From Methanomicrobiaceae archaeon (GTDB lineage: Archaea > Halobacteriota > Methanomicrobia > Methanomicrobiales > Methanomicrobiaceae), in contig JAFGKW010000015.1 of assembly GCA_016928355.1 (NCBI GenBank), positions 1 to 51,103 of the forward strand: 51,103 nt of DNA, in the 5' to 3' direction. Both the position numbers and the translations under genes were made by a program. Shown one piece after another: positions 24,727 through 36,092 of the stretch. Below the pieces are notes generated by a model that was not told where the DNA came from, made no database searches, and was given only the letters and a program-made list of their open reading frames with translations. Position 1 is the first letter of the stretch; every line of letters begins with the position of its first letter.

Positions 24727-25662
24727 ATGTCCGGTCAATATAATAATAAACTCGCCTTCATAATTCCCACAAGAAACCGGGTGGAATGCTTATCCGAACT
24801 TATGGATAGTATGATTCCTCAAAAGGATTTGATAAGCCAGATAATTGTCGTTGATGGCAGCGATGAGCCTGTTGGAGAGTCATTTTTTGAGATTTATCCT
24901 TTTGATGTAGATTACCTGTATGTAAATCCCCCGTCTCTGACACGGCAGAAGAATGAAGGAATAAAAAGACTGAATGAGGATATCACTATTGCAGGAATAT
25001 TCGACGATGATATTGTCTTTTATGAAGATACACTGGAAAAACTTCTTGATTTCTGGGAAACCTGTGATGATGGTCTCCTCGGTACAAGCTTAAATATTGT
25101 CAATACGCCTCCTGTAGGGATTATCAGGAAAGTCCTGGCAAGAATCTTTTATATGGATGTTAAAAAGCGTGGAAAAGTTCTGAAATCCGGTTTTTGCTCT
25201 GATCTGTTCCCTCCTGAAAAGAACATCTCCGTTGAATGGTTGTGTGGCGGTGCTACGGTCTGGAGAAGCGAAATCCTTCACAATAACCGATATGATGAAT
25301 CCCTTGCCGGATGGGCCTATTATGAGGATGCTGTATTCAGTTATAAGCTCTCAAAAACCGGCAGACTATTCGTATTAAAGGATGCAAGGGTCGATCACAA
25401 CCCTCCGGAGTTCAATATCGGCAAAAATCTTAATCTGGGCCGGATGCTTGTAATAAACCGTTATCATTTCGTGCGTCATCATCCCGAGCTTTCCGCATTT
25501 TTCTTCTTTTATTCATCTCTTGGAGAGATAATCATTAATATGCTCCAGTCTTTTTCCAAAAGAGATATTAGCGGATTTCTACTGGCATATGGTAATATAT
25601 TAGGAATATGGGATATTATAATAAAAGAGAGAAATCAGATCGATGAGAGCTTCAGGGGATGA
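24727..25662 (+). CDS. Family 2 (GT-A) glycosyltransferase
   Basis: About 311 aa. LAFIIPTRNRVECLSELMDS and IIVVDGSDEP are the GT2 N-terminal nucleotide-sugar motifs. IAGIFDDDIVFYEDTL contains the DDD metal site, and the acceptor-side motif is in WAYYEDAVFSYKLSKTG (ED). A hydrophobic segment near 270-285 may touch the membrane. The start is uncertain: a TTG at 24685 is possible, but ATG 24727 with a GTGAT site is better placed. It is divergent from the acyltransferase gene. It probably adds one sugar to the surface glycan. Confidence 0.8.
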   Translation: MSGQYNNKLAFIIPTRNRVECLSELMDSMIPQKDLISQIIVVDGSDEPVGESFFEIYPFDVDYLYVNPPSLTRQKNEGIKRLNEDITIAGIFDDDIVFYEDTLEKLLDFWETCDDGLLGTSLNIVNTPPVGIIRKVLARIFYMDVKKRGKVLKSGFCSDLFPPEKNISVEWLCGGATVWRSEILHNNRYDESLAGWAYYEDAVFSYKLSKTGRLFVLKDARVDHNPPEFNIGKNLNLGRMLVINRYHFVRHHPELSAFFFFYSSLGEIIINMLQSFSKRDISGFLLAYGNILGIWDIIIKERNQIDESFRG

Positions 25663-25706
25663 AGTCTTATCACCTGATTTACAGATAAAATATGTGAGAA
25701 TAATTC

Positions 25707-26600
25707 ATGAGAATATTAATTACAGGTTCTACAGGATTTCTGGGATCAAACCTTACAGGTTATTTTTCAAAAAAGGGACATGATGTCACAGGTTCATCAC
25801 GCAGGGAGATGACTTTTGATTTTGAGAACCATGTCGGGGACCTGAGAGACCGGGAATTTACCGATAAACTTGTTTCCTCTGTATCTCCCGATATTATAAT
25901 TAATACAGTCAGTCTTGCAAATGTCGATGAATGCGAGAAGGATCCCGAATATGCATCCGGCGTGGTCGTTGATACTGCAGAAAATATCGCATCTTCTGCT
26001 GAAAAATATGGTTCCAGGCTTGTTTATATCTCAACAGATCATCTGTACGACGGAAGCAGGTCCTGGTACGGAGAGGATGATCCGGTAAACCCGATCAATG
26101 AATACGGGCGCCTGAAAAAGGTCGCCGAGGATGTCACCCTCTCTGCATCTCCCAAATCTATGATTGTCAGGACGAATTTTTTTGGATGGAGCCCTTCATG
26201 GCATGCAACAACCTTTGGTGAATGGCTCTATGAAAACCTGAAAGAGCATAACGAGATGAACCTCTTTACCGATTATTATTACACTCCTATAGAGGTCGGT
26301 CACCTTGCCGGCATAATCGAAGAGATCATAAATACCCCATTTTCGGGGAAAATAAATATTGCAGGGGCTGATCGCTGCTCAAAGTATGATTTCGGGATGA
26401 AGATGGCTGAACTTGGGAATCTGGATTCTTCATGCATTCATCCGTCGACACTTTCTAAAAGTGGTCTCAGGTCAAAGCGTCCCGGAGATCTCTCTCTTAG
26501 TACTGAGAAACTGAAGACGGTTCTTAATATAAATCCGCCGGGGCTTGAGGATTGTATTCGGGGTTTTCTGGAGGGTGCTCAGGGAAGACAGGATTCATGA
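25707..26600 (+). CDS. RmlD-like NAD(P)-dependent sugar reductase/epimerase (extended SDR)
   Basis: 297 aa. RILITGSTGFLGSNLTGYF is the TGxxGxxG nucleotide loop, VSPDIIINTVSLANVDECEKDP and LVYISTDHLYDG match dTDP-4-dehydrorhamnose reductase, and the active Tyr/Lys is in INEYGRLKKVAED. The DVFDG-like segment is replaced by DHLYDG, so the exact sugar is uncertain. The last 22 bases overlap the convergent GT4 gene. It lies 44 bases after the GT2 gene and may be co-transcribed with it. Confidence 0.82.
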   Translation: MRILITGSTGFLGSNLTGYFSKKGHDVTGSSRREMTFDFENHVGDLRDREFTDKLVSSVSPDIIINTVSLANVDECEKDPEYASGVVVDTAENIASSAEKYGSRLVYISTDHLYDGSRSWYGEDDPVNPINEYGRLKKVAEDVTLSASPKSMIVRTNFFGWSPSWHATTFGEWLYENLKEHNEMNLFTDYYYTPIEVGHLAGIIEEIINTPFSGKINIAGADRCSKYDFGMKMAELGNLDSSCIHPSTLSKSGLRSKRPGDLSLSTEKLKTVLNINPPGLEDCIRGFLEGAQGRQDS

Positions 26601-27598
26601 AGTCCGATTAGCTTCTTAACAAGGACGTCATTGTTGTAGTCTCTCTTCACTTTTTCTTCCCCTTTTATTCCCATCTCTCTTATTGAACCGGGATTTTCCT
26701 TCATCCAGTTTACAGCATCCGACAGCCTGTCGACATCCCCGGGAGGAATGAGAATGCCGTTTTCATCACTGATTATCTCGGGAATGCCCCCCACATTGCT
26801 GGCAATAACGGGCAGGCGGCATGCAAGACTTTCGAGGAGTACTATTCCCAGACCTTCCGAATGGCTTGGAAGAGTCAGGAAGTCGGCAGAGTTCATGAGT
26901 GCCGGGATTTTTTCAGGATTCACACTGCCAAGAAAGATGCAGTTGTCGGGGTGTGCAGGCACAGGGCCGGGCCCCCCGAATACAAAAGTAACTTCTGGAT
27001 TTTTCCCTGCGGCTTCGATCAATTCTCCGATTCCCTTCATCGGATGGAGCCTTCCCACATACAGTGATATCACCGTATCCGGCGGGAATGAAAATTCCTC
27101 CCTGCACCTTTCTTTATCCATCGGCCTGAATTTATTGACATCAATCCCGTTTGCAATTGCACTTATATCTTCAGGATCGGTCCCGATGGAAATTATCGTC
27201 TCCCTAAGCGATTCGCTGCATGTGAGGATGTGGTCGGCCCTTCGTATCGAGTATTTAATCAGGGCCATATTGAACCTGTTTTTGAAGGGATAAATGTAGC
27301 CGTCGTCTCCGTGAAATTTTATGAATAGTGGCCTGTTTAATTTTAACAGCGAGGGTATCAGGCTGCTGTGGGGGATATACTCTGCCTGAAGAATGTCGGA
27401 GTGCCTGAAGCAGTTGATAAAACTCCTGGTGTAAAATGGTGCATAGGCGAACGGACAGGAGCTCTTTTTTACGGCTTTAAGAATTTTTACATTATTCTCC
27501 TCAAGCTTTTCCACCATCTGCCTGATAAAGATCCCCCTGCTGTCCAGATCATTTTGAGGATAGAGGTTTGCGTATAATCCAAGTGTATAATCAGACAT
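26579..27598 (-). CDS. Family 4 (GT-B) glycosyltransferase
   Basis: About 339 aa. The N-terminal acceptor domain contains FIKFHGDDGYIYPFKNRF, and the C-terminal donor domain has ISLYVGRLHPMKGIGELIEAA, FLTLPSHSEGLGIVLLESLAC and LPVIASNVGGIPEII, the standard GT4 EX7E region. ATG 27598 is preferred over a TTG at 27604, which abuts the upstream stop. Its 3' end overlaps the RmlD-like gene on the other strand by 22 bases. It follows a methyltransferase gene with a six-base gap and is co-transcribed with it. Confidence 0.85.
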   Translation of the reverse strand: MSDYTLGLYANLYPQNDLDSRGIFIRQMVEKLEENNVKILKAVKKSSCPFAYAPFYTRSFINCFRHSDILQAEYIPHSSLIPSLLKLNRPLFIKFHGDDGYIYPFKNRFNMALIKYSIRRADHILTCSESLRETIISIGTDPEDISAIANGIDVNKFRPMDKERCREEFSFPPDTVISLYVGRLHPMKGIGELIEAAGKNPEVTFVFGGPGPVPAHPDNCIFLGSVNPEKIPALMNSADFLTLPSHSEGLGIVLLESLACRLPVIASNVGGIPEIISDENGILIPPGDVDRLSDAVNWMKENPGSIREMGIKGEEKVKRDYNNDVLVKKLIGLHESCLP

Positions 27599-27604
27599 AA
27601 TCAA

Positions 27605-28306
27605 TCATTTTACGAGAGCCATCAGGGAATACCCGCCGAAGAGGCGGACGGTCAGATCCGGCGCAACAGGGTAAAATATTCTTCTCGGGACCGAGATCAG
27701 TTTATCCTTCAGTCCGTAATTTCTTCCTATCGAAAATCCGGGTGTATAGAAATAATCAATCACCTTGTAGTCAAGCTCTTCCAGCATCAGGATTGCAGTA
27801 TCCTTTGAAAAGGAATGCAGGTGGCCTACATTTTTTCTCTGGTTGATTGTAAAATTATGATATAATGCCGCAAGAGCAAAGAACTCAAGGGGGATATGAA
27901 GTATTTTATATTCACTTTTATCCTTAATTTCCCTTAAAAAAGAGAAATAATCCTCCAGGTGTTCAATAACATCAATAAGAAGTATCAGGTCAAAGAATGC
28001 ATCCTCCTCTTCCAGGAAATCCATGAGCCTGAAATGAAGGGATTCATTCTCCTTTTCTTTACATATGGAGTACGCCTGAGGTGAAATCTCGTATCCGGTA
28101 AAGGTGCAGTCCTTTAACATCATCTCCTGAAGTGTTTTCAGGATTTCTCCTGCACCACATCCAATCTCACATATTTTCTTTGGATGAAGGCCGTTCTTTG
28201 TAATGATCTTCTCTATCTGTCCGGCCTTCCATGGAGAATCCTCAATATCCCAGGAAGGGTTGTGCCTGAGATATTCGCCGTCTGTATACATCCCCGGTAT
28301 GCTCAT
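27605..28306 (-). CDS. Class I SAM-dependent methyltransferase
   Basis: 233 aa. KKICEIGCGAGEILKTL is motif I, FTGYEISPQAYSI the strand-2 acidic end, FDLILLIDVIEHLEDYF motif II and ILHIPLEFFALAAL motif III, all of the Methyltransf_23/UbiG type. The C-terminus carries basic and aromatic residues suited to a lipid or membrane-near substrate. A TATA element lies about 26 bases before the ATG, so the mRNA may be leaderless. This gene is the last glycan gene before the topoisomerase operon and marks the island edge. Confidence 0.78.
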   Translation of the reverse strand: MSIPGMYTDGEYLRHNPSWDIEDSPWKAGQIEKIITKNGLHPKKICEIGCGAGEILKTLQEMMLKDCTFTGYEISPQAYSICKEKENESLHFRLMDFLEEEDAFFDLILLIDVIEHLEDYFSFLREIKDKSEYKILHIPLEFFALAALYHNFTINQRKNVGHLHSFSKDTAILMLEELDYKVIDYFYTPGFSIGRNYGLKDKLISVPRRIFYPVAPDLTVRLFGGYSLMALVK

Positions 28307-28327
28307 GCCTGCTCCACATTGAATATA

Positions 28328-28336
28328 TTATTTATA
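28328..28336 (-). promoter_or_regulatory. TATA box upstream of the methyltransferase-GT4 unit
   Basis: The minus strand reads TATAAATAA in the 33-base gap after top6A. Its centre lies about 26 bases before the ATG at 28306, placing transcription start at or beside the start codon (leaderless), unless ATG 28291 is used. Confidence 0.5.
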
Positions 28337-28339
28337 TTA

Positions 28340-29413
28340 TTATATTATCCCCATTTCACTCAGCCTCGCAGGCAGGTACTCCTTTGTCACGAAGTCCAGA
28401 CCCCTGCTTGCAAACGCCTGCTGTTCAGATTTAAGACCCAGCTTAAGCTGGAGATTTATCTGGTTCCGCCAGTATTCGGTATCGAACCTTGGGTCAGAGA
28501 GTTCAGACTTCAGTGCTGCGATATCTCCTTCAGTAAGCTTGTCTGCCGGAAGATTATATTCACTGATATCGGAGGGCTGAACCCCTATAAACTGTGCTCC
28601 CGGAGTTGCAAGAATATCGGACATATGTGCGGCCTTTATCGAACCGTAGGCTATACTTGCAAAGATACGATATGACCAGGGATCACCGTCTGTAAAGACC
28701 ACGACGGGAAGTCCCAGTTCGTTGTTCAGTCTTTTAAGCATTCTTCGTGTAGATCTTGCCGGCTGACCCTTAAGGTGAAGAAGGACCGCATCATACTCCT
28801 CGCCAAATCCGTTCTCCATAAGACGGGCATACATACCGCCGGTCTCCATTGCTATTACGAACTTTGCATCGTTTTCCAGAAATGTCAGGCGTTCCACGTT
28901 GTTTGGAATAGAATATCCGGCCTCCCCGACATCATCCCTGCAGTGAATGTCCTTATCTCCGCGGCGTGTCTGCTCCCTGATCCTGACCGGTCCGTATATC
29001 GATGCGCCGTCCTCCTCGGGCCTGAGGTGGAACGCCTCTCTTGAGAGTTCGGTTATGATCTCAAGGTCCTCGACAAGCATATTGCTCTCGTCCTGTGCTG
29101 AAAATTTCGCCTTCTTCCAGCCTTCGGAGATATAATACATCTCCCTTAATGTCGATGACCTGTTTTCTCCGATCTGGTCCTTGAGGAATCCAACCACATA
29201 GGCCATCTTTAACAGGTGGAGGGCACTCTTCGCCGAACTGGCAGTTCTCATCGTCTCTTTTTCCCCGTACTTCCAGACCTCGGTCTTCTCGTCATACTCG
29301 ATATTCTGTTTTGTACGTGTAGGAAGTGAGATATAGGGAATCTGTGCTGTCTGGATCTGGGAGTACCATTTATCGGCAATCTCCAGGAGCTTAGATACAG
29401 CTTTTTTATCCAT
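28340..29413 (-). CDS. top6A: DNA topoisomerase VI subunit A
   Basis: About 357 aa, the family's usual length. This is the Spo11-like DNA-cleaving subunit of the archaeal type IIB topoisomerase, which relaxes and decatenates DNA. The 5Y-CAP domain has [12 protein letters not shown] with the catalytic Tyr at 93-94. The Toprim domain has [14 protein letters not shown] (metal Glu) and [14 protein letters not shown] (DxD). ATG 29413 with an AAGGAAG site is chosen over the frame start at 29437. It follows top6B by seven bases in the same operon. Confidence 0.95.
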   Translation of the reverse strand: MDKKAVSKLLEIADKWYSQIQTAQIPYISLPTRTKQNIEYDEKTEVWKYGEKETMRTASSAKSALHLLKMAYVVGFLKDQIGENRSSTLREMYYISEGWKKAKFSAQDESNMLVEDLEIITELSREAFHLRPEEDGASIYGPVRIREQTRRGDKDIHCRDDVGEAGYSIPNNVERLTFLENDAKFVIAMETGGMYARLMENGFGEEYDAVLLHLKGQPARSTRRMLKRLNNELGLPVVVFTDGDPWSYRIFASIAYGSIKAAHMSDILATPGAQFIGVQPSDISEYNLPADKLTEGDIAALKSELSDPRFDTEYWRNQINLQLKLGLKSEQQAFASRGLDFVTKEYLPARLSEMGII

Positions 29414-29420
29414 TTCTTCC

Positions 29421-31223
29421 TTAATTATCAAGATCAATCACCACCAGTTTCTTCTCTTCAACACCCCTGATATCAAGGGTACCGCCGCTTTTTCCGGAAT
29501 ACCTTGCATTCCACATTCCATCAGGCTCAATCTCAACCTTCCAGAGCTTATTGAAATCATCGCCGATTTTATCGACAAAATCGGGTTTGGGGGTGGCGTC
29601 TTTTCCGTCTTCAGGTGAGATATTGTATATTGTGAGTGATACTGGAGTGCTGGTATAATTATTTACAAGTATCTCTACATATCCATCCCTGACGCCTTTT
29701 TTAGCAACTATCTTTTTCATAATCTGCCCTTCAAGAGGGCTGATGTCAGGAACCGGTTTATCAACGATTTGACTGACTTTTTCAGCTATGTCCGGCAGGA
29801 TCGAACATACTGCCCTGGCTCTCTCCTCGAACTGTTTGTTCCTGTCGCGGCGCCCGAGGAACATCTTAAGGTCGCGTCCGAGGTCCTGTAGGGTGAGGAC
29901 GATCTCCTTTTCGATCTCCGGGATCGATGCGATTGCATCTTTGCTTTCACTTGTAAACGGGACATTGGTGGATGCGACATGTACAAGTATAAGCACGGGG
30001 CCGGTTGGAAGACCCTGCTGGGATATATTGTAGGCCCTCCAGTTGACCTCTGAAACAGAGTTTGTTATTGCGCATGCACCCTGCTGGTACAGGAGCGGAA
30101 CACGGTTTGCAAACCTGAGTATTCTGGCAGTTCCTTCAGATTCAAGTTTTCCCCCATAGCCAATCGCCGCTTCGACAATGAAGGGGTGGCCGGAGAAGAC
30201 TTTGCTTTTTCTCGTTCTTGACCTTACGAAGTCCAGCTGGAACTCCTTGTCAAGGCCTCGTATAATCATGTCTTCACCTATCGGGGACAGACACTGTGAT
30301 GCAGGAGGCGGGGGAACCTGGGTCGTCTGCATGGATTCGAGCAGTTTCTTAAGCTCCTCATTTGAAAGTGTCTTTGCCTTTCTGCTCTCCTTAAGGCCCG
30401 ATCCTCCGATTATCTCATCTGCATTCTTATCCCCCACCCTTGAGAAGCTGTTGATAAGGAAATCCTTCAGGTTATCATCGGATAAAGACGCGATTCTCTT
30501 CAGCTGGCCAAGCTCGAGGCCATGAGGATGTGGAAGTATGGCCTTTGGCGGGGTGATCGCCTCCTCACTGACTCTCTCGAAATTGTAAACCTCCCCGTCG
30601 ATATCGGCTTTTATTCGTGCATGCGGGTTGACGACCGCAGTATACATAAGATATTCCAAAAGGCGCTTCTTTGCTGCAAGTGTGGTCTTGAATTCGATCT
30701 CCACTCTTGTACCGTGCATCCTGTCCCATTCGATCTCTTCGTCCCTGAGAATCTCTGGCTCATTGGCCTCGGTTTTGATCATGATCTCAAAACGGTGGGC
30801 CTTATTCCTGTGGCTGGTCCTGGAAATTACGACTGCGGGAACGCCTGTTGTAAGCTGTGCATAAAGAACCGCGGCGCTTATTCCTATTCCCTGCTGACCC
30901 CTGCTCTGCTTGATCTGGTGGAAGCGTGATCCATAGAGCAGTTTTCCGAATACAAACGGAACCTGCTTGGGAACGATCCCTGGCCCGTTGTCCTCTACGA
31001 TTATCCTGTAGACTTCCTTGTCAACCTTCTTGATGCCTACAAAAATATCCGGAAGGACCTCGGCCTCTTCGCAGGCATCAAGCGAGTTGTCGACAGCCTC
31101 TTTAATCGTAGTGATAATTCCTCTTGTCGGTGAGTCAAAACCAAGAAGGTGTTTGTTCTTCTCGAAGAATTCTGCAACGCTTATGCTTTTCTGCTGTTCT
31201 GCAAGCCGGTCTGCAAGCTCCAA
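29421..31223 (-). CDS. top6B: DNA topoisomerase VI subunit B
   Basis: About 600 aa, the ATPase subunit. The GHKL ATP site shows [15 protein letters not shown] (N box), [14 protein letters not shown] (G1), [12 protein letters not shown] (G2) and HGTRVEIEF. An H2TH region, a transducer domain with the switch Lys region [12 protein letters not shown], and a C-terminal Ig-like extension (about 510-600) follow. The start is probably TTG 31223, two bases after the hisS stop, with AGGTGA ending in hisS. ATG 31262 would overlap hisS by 37 bases and adds residues not typical of the family. It forms a unit with top6A. Confidence 0.95.
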   Translation of the reverse strand: MELADRLAEQQKSISVAEFFEKNKHLLGFDSPTRGIITTIKEAVDNSLDACEEAEVLPDIFVGIKKVDKEVYRIIVEDNGPGIVPKQVPFVFGKLLYGSRFHQIKQSRGQQGIGISAAVLYAQLTTGVPAVVISRTSHRNKAHRFEIMIKTEANEPEILRDEEIEWDRMHGTRVEIEFKTTLAAKKRLLEYLMYTAVVNPHARIKADIDGEVYNFERVSEEAITPPKAILPHPHGLELGQLKRIASLSDDNLKDFLINSFSRVGDKNADEIIGGSGLKESRKAKTLSNEELKKLLESMQTTQVPPPPASQCLSPIGEDMIIRGLDKEFQLDFVRSRTRKSKVFSGHPFIVEAAIGYGGKLESEGTARILRFANRVPLLYQQGACAITNSVSEVNWRAYNISQQGLPTGPVLILVHVASTNVPFTSESKDAIASIPEIEKEIVLTLQDLGRDLKMFLGRRDRNKQFEERARAVCSILPDIAEKVSQIVDKPVPDISPLEGQIMKKIVAKKGVRDGYVEILVNNYTSTPVSLTIYNISPEDGKDATPKPDFVDKIGDDFNKLWKVEIEPDGMWNARYSGKSGGTLDIRGVEEKKLVVIDLDN

Positions 31224-31225
31224 TT

Positions 31226-32443
31226 CTATTTCACCTTGCCTGGTAGATCTTCGGGTGCACATTCCTTCTGTTCGCCGGTGGCGAGGTTTTTCAAAGTGAC
31301 TTTACCTGATTCTATCTCGTTTTTCCCGATTAAAACAGCAAACTGAGCGTTCTTTGCCGCATGCTTCATCTGTGCCCCGATGCCACGGTAGAGAAGATTG
31401 ATCTCGGTCAAAAGTCCTTCTTTTCTCAGCAAAGATGCGATCTCAAATGCACGCTTCTGTCCTTCAGGTGTATACAATATGGATATTAGCGGGGATTTCT
31501 CCAGTTCTACACTGCCAAGGGAGACCATTACCCTGTCAAAGCCGATCCCGAATCCGCATGAAGATGTATCCTCGCCTCCGAAGAGATGCGCCAGCCTGTA
31601 TGACCCCCCGCCGATTACCTGGTTTTCCGCACCGAGGTTCTCCGCAAAGCCTTCAAAGACCATTCCTGTATAGTAGTCAAGGCCCCTGACAATCCCGAGG
31701 TTGAGAGTATATTCCAGTTCCTGGCTGTCGAGAATTCCCAGCATTTCCTCCATCCTTTCCATGCCCGGAAACTCTCCGCATATGGCTTTTGCTTCATCTA
31801 TGCTCCTGCATTCGGTAAGGGCGGTGAGTTTATCGTAAAATTCAGGTTTTCCGGTATTATTGAGATAGCTTTCCAGTTCCTCGAAGCTGCGTTTGTCGAG
31901 AAGCGCCATCACCTTCTTTTTATCATCTTCAGCAAGATCTGACAAAATATGCTTCATTGGTGCAAGATGTCCTACCTGGAGTGAAAATTTAACCTCTGCA
32001 GCCCTGAGGAGTCCGTCGGCGAGTAGTATTATCTCTGCATCTGCAGCTGCAGTGTCTGCACCGATAAGCTCGGCCCCGAACTGCCAGAACTGCCTGTATC
32101 TTCCTTTCTGGGGTCTTTCATACCTGAAGCAGTCGAGAAGATAGCACCATCGTATCGGTTTGGGGAGGACTTTTGCCTCGTTTACATACATCCTGAGGAC
32201 TGCAGCTGTTCCTTCAGGTCTTAAAGCGAGTTTTCGTCCACCCTTGTCTTCGAAGGTGTACATCTCACCGATGATGCCTTCACCTGATTTTATCGTATAT
32301 AATTCCTGGTTCTCGAATGTCGGGGTGAGGATCTCATGGTAACCGAAGAGGGTGGCAACTCTCCTCATTCTCATCTCGATTTCACGTCTCTGTTCCATCT
32401 CTTCCGGTAAAAAGTCCCTTGTACCCCTGGGTTTTTGAAGCAT
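31226..32443 (-). CDS. hisS: Histidyl-tRNA synthetase
   Basis: 405 aa class II synthetase. [15 protein letters not shown] at the N-terminus, motif 2 in [20 protein letters not shown], the His-binding [13 protein letters not shown], and motif 3 in [12 protein letters not shown] are all present. The C-terminal anticodon-binding domain covers about 320-405. A GAGGAT site precedes the ATG. It is immediately upstream of top6B and 53 bases downstream of a small membrane-protein gene, a conserved-looking housekeeping arrangement. The protein charges tRNA-His in the cytoplasm. Confidence 0.95.
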   Translation of the reverse strand: MLQKPRGTRDFLPEEMEQRREIEMRMRRVATLFGYHEILTPTFENQELYTIKSGEGIIGEMYTFEDKGGRKLALRPEGTAAVLRMYVNEAKVLPKPIRWCYLLDCFRYERPQKGRYRQFWQFGAELIGADTAAADAEIILLADGLLRAAEVKFSLQVGHLAPMKHILSDLAEDDKKKVMALLDKRSFEELESYLNNTGKPEFYDKLTALTECRSIDEAKAICGEFPGMERMEEMLGILDSQELEYTLNLGIVRGLDYYTGMVFEGFAENLGAENQVIGGGSYRLAHLFGGEDTSSCGFGIGFDRVMVSLGSVELEKSPLISILYTPEGQKRAFEIASLLRKEGLLTEINLLYRGIGAQMKHAAKNAQFAVLIGKNEIESGKVTLKNLATGEQKECAPEDLPGKVK

Positions 32444-32496
32444 ATTTCGTATCCTCTGAATTAAATTACTATCAGTTGCAATTCACTTGAATATTA

Positions 32497-32811
32497 TTAT
32501 TTTTTGTCTGTTTTTCCCAGAGCCCTGTCTATAGCCGATGATTTTTTGGACCAGATTTGATCTCTCTCTTTTTCGATCCTTCCCTGCAGAAATAGTGCCA
32601 GAAGCACCAGCCCGAGGCCGATGAATTCGTAATTTCTGTATATGAAGATAACTCCGGTCATTGCAACTGCTGAATAAAGAATGCCATAATATGCCGCCTT
32701 CCTGTATCCGGGAAGTCCTGTGCGGGAAAAGATCCTCGCATCCCTTAGCCAGAGATAGATTATTACAGCTGCTCCAAACACACCGATATAGAAAAACATG
32801 CTATATGCCAT
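32497..32811 (-). CDS. Small three-helix membrane protein, unknown function
   Basis: 104 aa. Three hydrophobic segments are visible at about 5-21, 41-57 and 61-78, followed by a basic cytoplasmic tail (KERDQIWSKKSSAIDRAL). No family is recognised. It is divergent from the larB-like gene and lies upstream of hisS in the same direction, so it may be the first gene of the hisS-top6BA unit. Small methanogen membrane proteins of this type are often called hypothetical. Confidence 0.65.
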   Translation of the reverse strand: MAYSMFFYIGVFGAAVIIYLWLRDARIFSRTGLPGYRKAAYYGILYSAVAMTGVIFIYRNYEFIGLGLVLLALFLQGRIEKERDQIWSKKSSAIDRALGKTDKK

Positions 32812-32856
32812 GACAATACTTATTATTCAACGCCAATCCATATCTAATTGTCCAAT

Positions 32857-34142
<1,286 letters not shown>

Positions 34143-34152
34143 AGGTTTGCTT

Positions 34153-35460
34153 ATGGCTGGTTTTCTAGATCGACTGCTGAAGAAAAAGGAGGTCCGCGGC
34201 GAAAGAGCTCTCACGATCAATGAGATCCCGGAATATCTCAGGTCCATGGAAACAGAGGTAAATGAAAAGATCAATGCCGCCGCAAAAGAGGCCCGTTTTG
34301 CTGCTTCTGCCGGGATGGAAGAGATAAAAGATAAAATCCAGGGACTTGAAAAGGTGGGTATTGATGACATCAGCCATCCAAGCCCAAAGGTGAAGCAGAC
34401 TGCCCTGAAATCCCGGAAAAATTTTATCGTCTCTATGGAAAAAACGCTCTCGACAGAGCTTCCGGAAGATCCCGATCTGCTTTATCCTGTCCTTGTTGAG
34501 CTTATCCGTTCGGTTGCCAACAATATGAGGAGGCAGGGCAAGTATCTTCATCCGGCATTTCCATCTGAGATGAAGGATATCAAATCGTCCCTTGATGTAA
34601 TCGGCCGGGTGCTCAATAAAATGACAGAGGAATTCAAACCATTGGTTGAACTCAGGGAGAAGATCAGGCGTTCAAAGGCGGATTTTGATAAGATAGTCTC
34701 TGCAGCAGCTGAAGTCAGGGATATTGAATCCGCCAGAGTTGCTTTTGACGAGCAACTTGATTCAATGGACAAATCCCTAATTGGTCTGGAATCAGAAAGA
34801 AAGGAGATCTTATCTTCAGGGAAATACCTGGAATATGGAGCCCTTTCAAAGGAACTGAAATCCCTCTGTGAGGAGAAGGAGGAGATCTCAGGAAGGTACG
34901 GGAGTTTTCTGGTTGCATGTGACAATGTGCTAAGAAAGACTGCCTACATCGCTGAGAAGAACGGGGATATTGAAATTTCAAAGAATCTGGATTATCTGGT
35001 TCTTCTTCTTCATTCAGGAGATCAGAAGGATTCAAAAGAGGCATCGGAGATCTATAGTAACCTTTACCAGTATATCCGGGAAGTCATCTCCGGGAATGAT
35101 GCCCTGATAAAGAACAAACATGAGAGCCAGCTGTTCTCATCCGGAAAATCTTTTATTTCACAGCTTGATGAGATATGCCTGGCATATTCCGCTGTAATTT
35201 CAGAGATCAGCCTGTTAAAAGAGAAGCTTTCCTCTCTTGCAGTGGATGTTGATATAAAATGTCTTGATGAGAGAATAACCGGTATTGAGGCTGAAATTAA
35301 GAGAATAAATGATGAAATTTATTCTGGCAAATCCCGAAGGCAATCAGTTGAGGAGTCGGTTCCGGGAATCATAGAATCTATGCAGGTTCTTCTCTCGGAG
35401 ATAGATGGCGGGGATATTTTAATTGAAGGTGACTGGGGAGAAGCCGTCTCCGTGCAATAA
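34153..35460 (+). CDS. Coiled-coil protein of unknown function
   Basis: About 435 aa with long charged heptad-like stretches (about 30-90, 150-270 and 370-415) and no membrane segment or signal peptide. No enzyme motif is seen. It starts ten bases after the NMN adenylyltransferase with an AAGGT element. The earlier ATG at 34105 overlaps that gene and is not preferred. Such proteins are found in Methanomicrobiales as uncharacterised cell-biology or chromosome-associated proteins; the role here is unknown. Confidence 0.75.
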   Translation: MAGFLDRLLKKKEVRGERALTINEIPEYLRSMETEVNEKINAAAKEARFAASAGMEEIKDKIQGLEKVGIDDISHPSPKVKQTALKSRKNFIVSMEKTLSTELPEDPDLLYPVLVELIRSVANNMRRQGKYLHPAFPSEMKDIKSSLDVIGRVLNKMTEEFKPLVELREKIRRSKADFDKIVSAAAEVRDIESARVAFDEQLDSMDKSLIGLESERKEILSSGKYLEYGALSKELKSLCEEKEEISGRYGSFLVACDNVLRKTAYIAEKNGDIEISKNLDYLVLLLHSGDQKDSKEASEIYSNLYQYIREVISGNDALIKNKHESQLFSSGKSFISQLDEICLAYSAVISEISLLKEKLSSLAVDVDIKCLDERITGIEAEIKRINDEIYSGKSRRQSVEESVPGIIESMQVLLSEIDGGDILIEGDWGEAVSVQ

Positions 35461-35468
35461 CATTGGAT

Positions 35469-35954
35469 CTAGATCTCATCACCTTCGAGCCGGTACAGAT
35501 ACCAGTCCTGTCTTTTTCCGCCCTGTTTTTCATAGAATGTTATTGAAGGCTCATTCCACGTGAGAACGGTCCAGTCCATGCGTCCGCACCCGCGGGTTTT
35601 TGCAGTGTTTCTGCAGAATTCAAAGAGACTTCTGCCGAGTCCGTGATTCCTCCATTCTTCAAGTACAAAGATATCTTCAAGATAAAGAGTGGATTTTGCA
35701 GTAAATGTAGAATATGTGAAATAGAATGTGATATATCCGGCAGGGATTTCGTTCACGTATCCAATATATGCCTCGTACCGTGGATTAGCTGAAAAAGCGT
35801 CTTCTTTCAGGCGTAATATCGCATCTTCATCCGGTGGCATTAATTTTTCATATTCTGCCAGTTTTTCGATCAGGCCCGTAAATATATTATAATTTTCAGG
35901 GTTTAATCTCTCTATTCTGATCGCTTCAGGGGCTGTATTTTCGCTATACGGCAT
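35469..35954 (-). CDS. GNAT family N-acetyltransferase
   Basis: 161 aa. TLYLEDIFVLEEWRNHGLGRSLFEFC is split across the acetyl-CoA-binding strand and the RxxGxGxxL motif, and WTVLTWNEPSITFYEKQGG is the usual motif B end. It resembles spermidine/diamine-type or amino-sugar GNATs. It is convergent with the coiled-coil gene (eight-base gap) and lies alone on the minus strand. Substrate unknown. Confidence 0.82.
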   Translation of the reverse strand: MPYSENTAPEAIRIERLNPENYNIFTGLIEKLAEYEKLMPPDEDAILRLKEDAFSANPRYEAYIGYVNEIPAGYITFYFTYSTFTAKSTLYLEDIFVLEEWRNHGLGRSLFEFCRNTAKTRGCGRMDWTVLTWNEPSITFYEKQGGKRQDWYLYRLEGDEI

Positions 35955-36063
35955 TAACGGGAATGTTTGGGAATAACACTATTTCATTTTATTTTATTGG
36001 CCCGGGATTCTGAGAGAGTAAGGTCCAAAAAACAAACGGCCTTTGAGGATAAGGTATATTAAA

Positions 36064-36083
36064 ATAAAAAAATTGGAATTTTA
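36064..36083 (-). terminator. Inverted repeat with oligo-T after the small cysteine protein gene
   Basis: The sequence AAAATTGGAATTTT is a 6+6 inverted repeat around a two-base centre, and on the minus strand it is followed by a run of seven T (complement of 36066-36072). It sits 10-30 bases past the stop of the 106-aa gene. Confidence 0.4.
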
Positions 36084-36092
36084 GTTTATTTA

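Noticed and set aside
26748-27293. Plus-strand ORF of 181 codons opposite the GT4 gene
   Set aside because: Antisense to conserved donor-site motifs of the glycosyltransferase; no independent coding signal.
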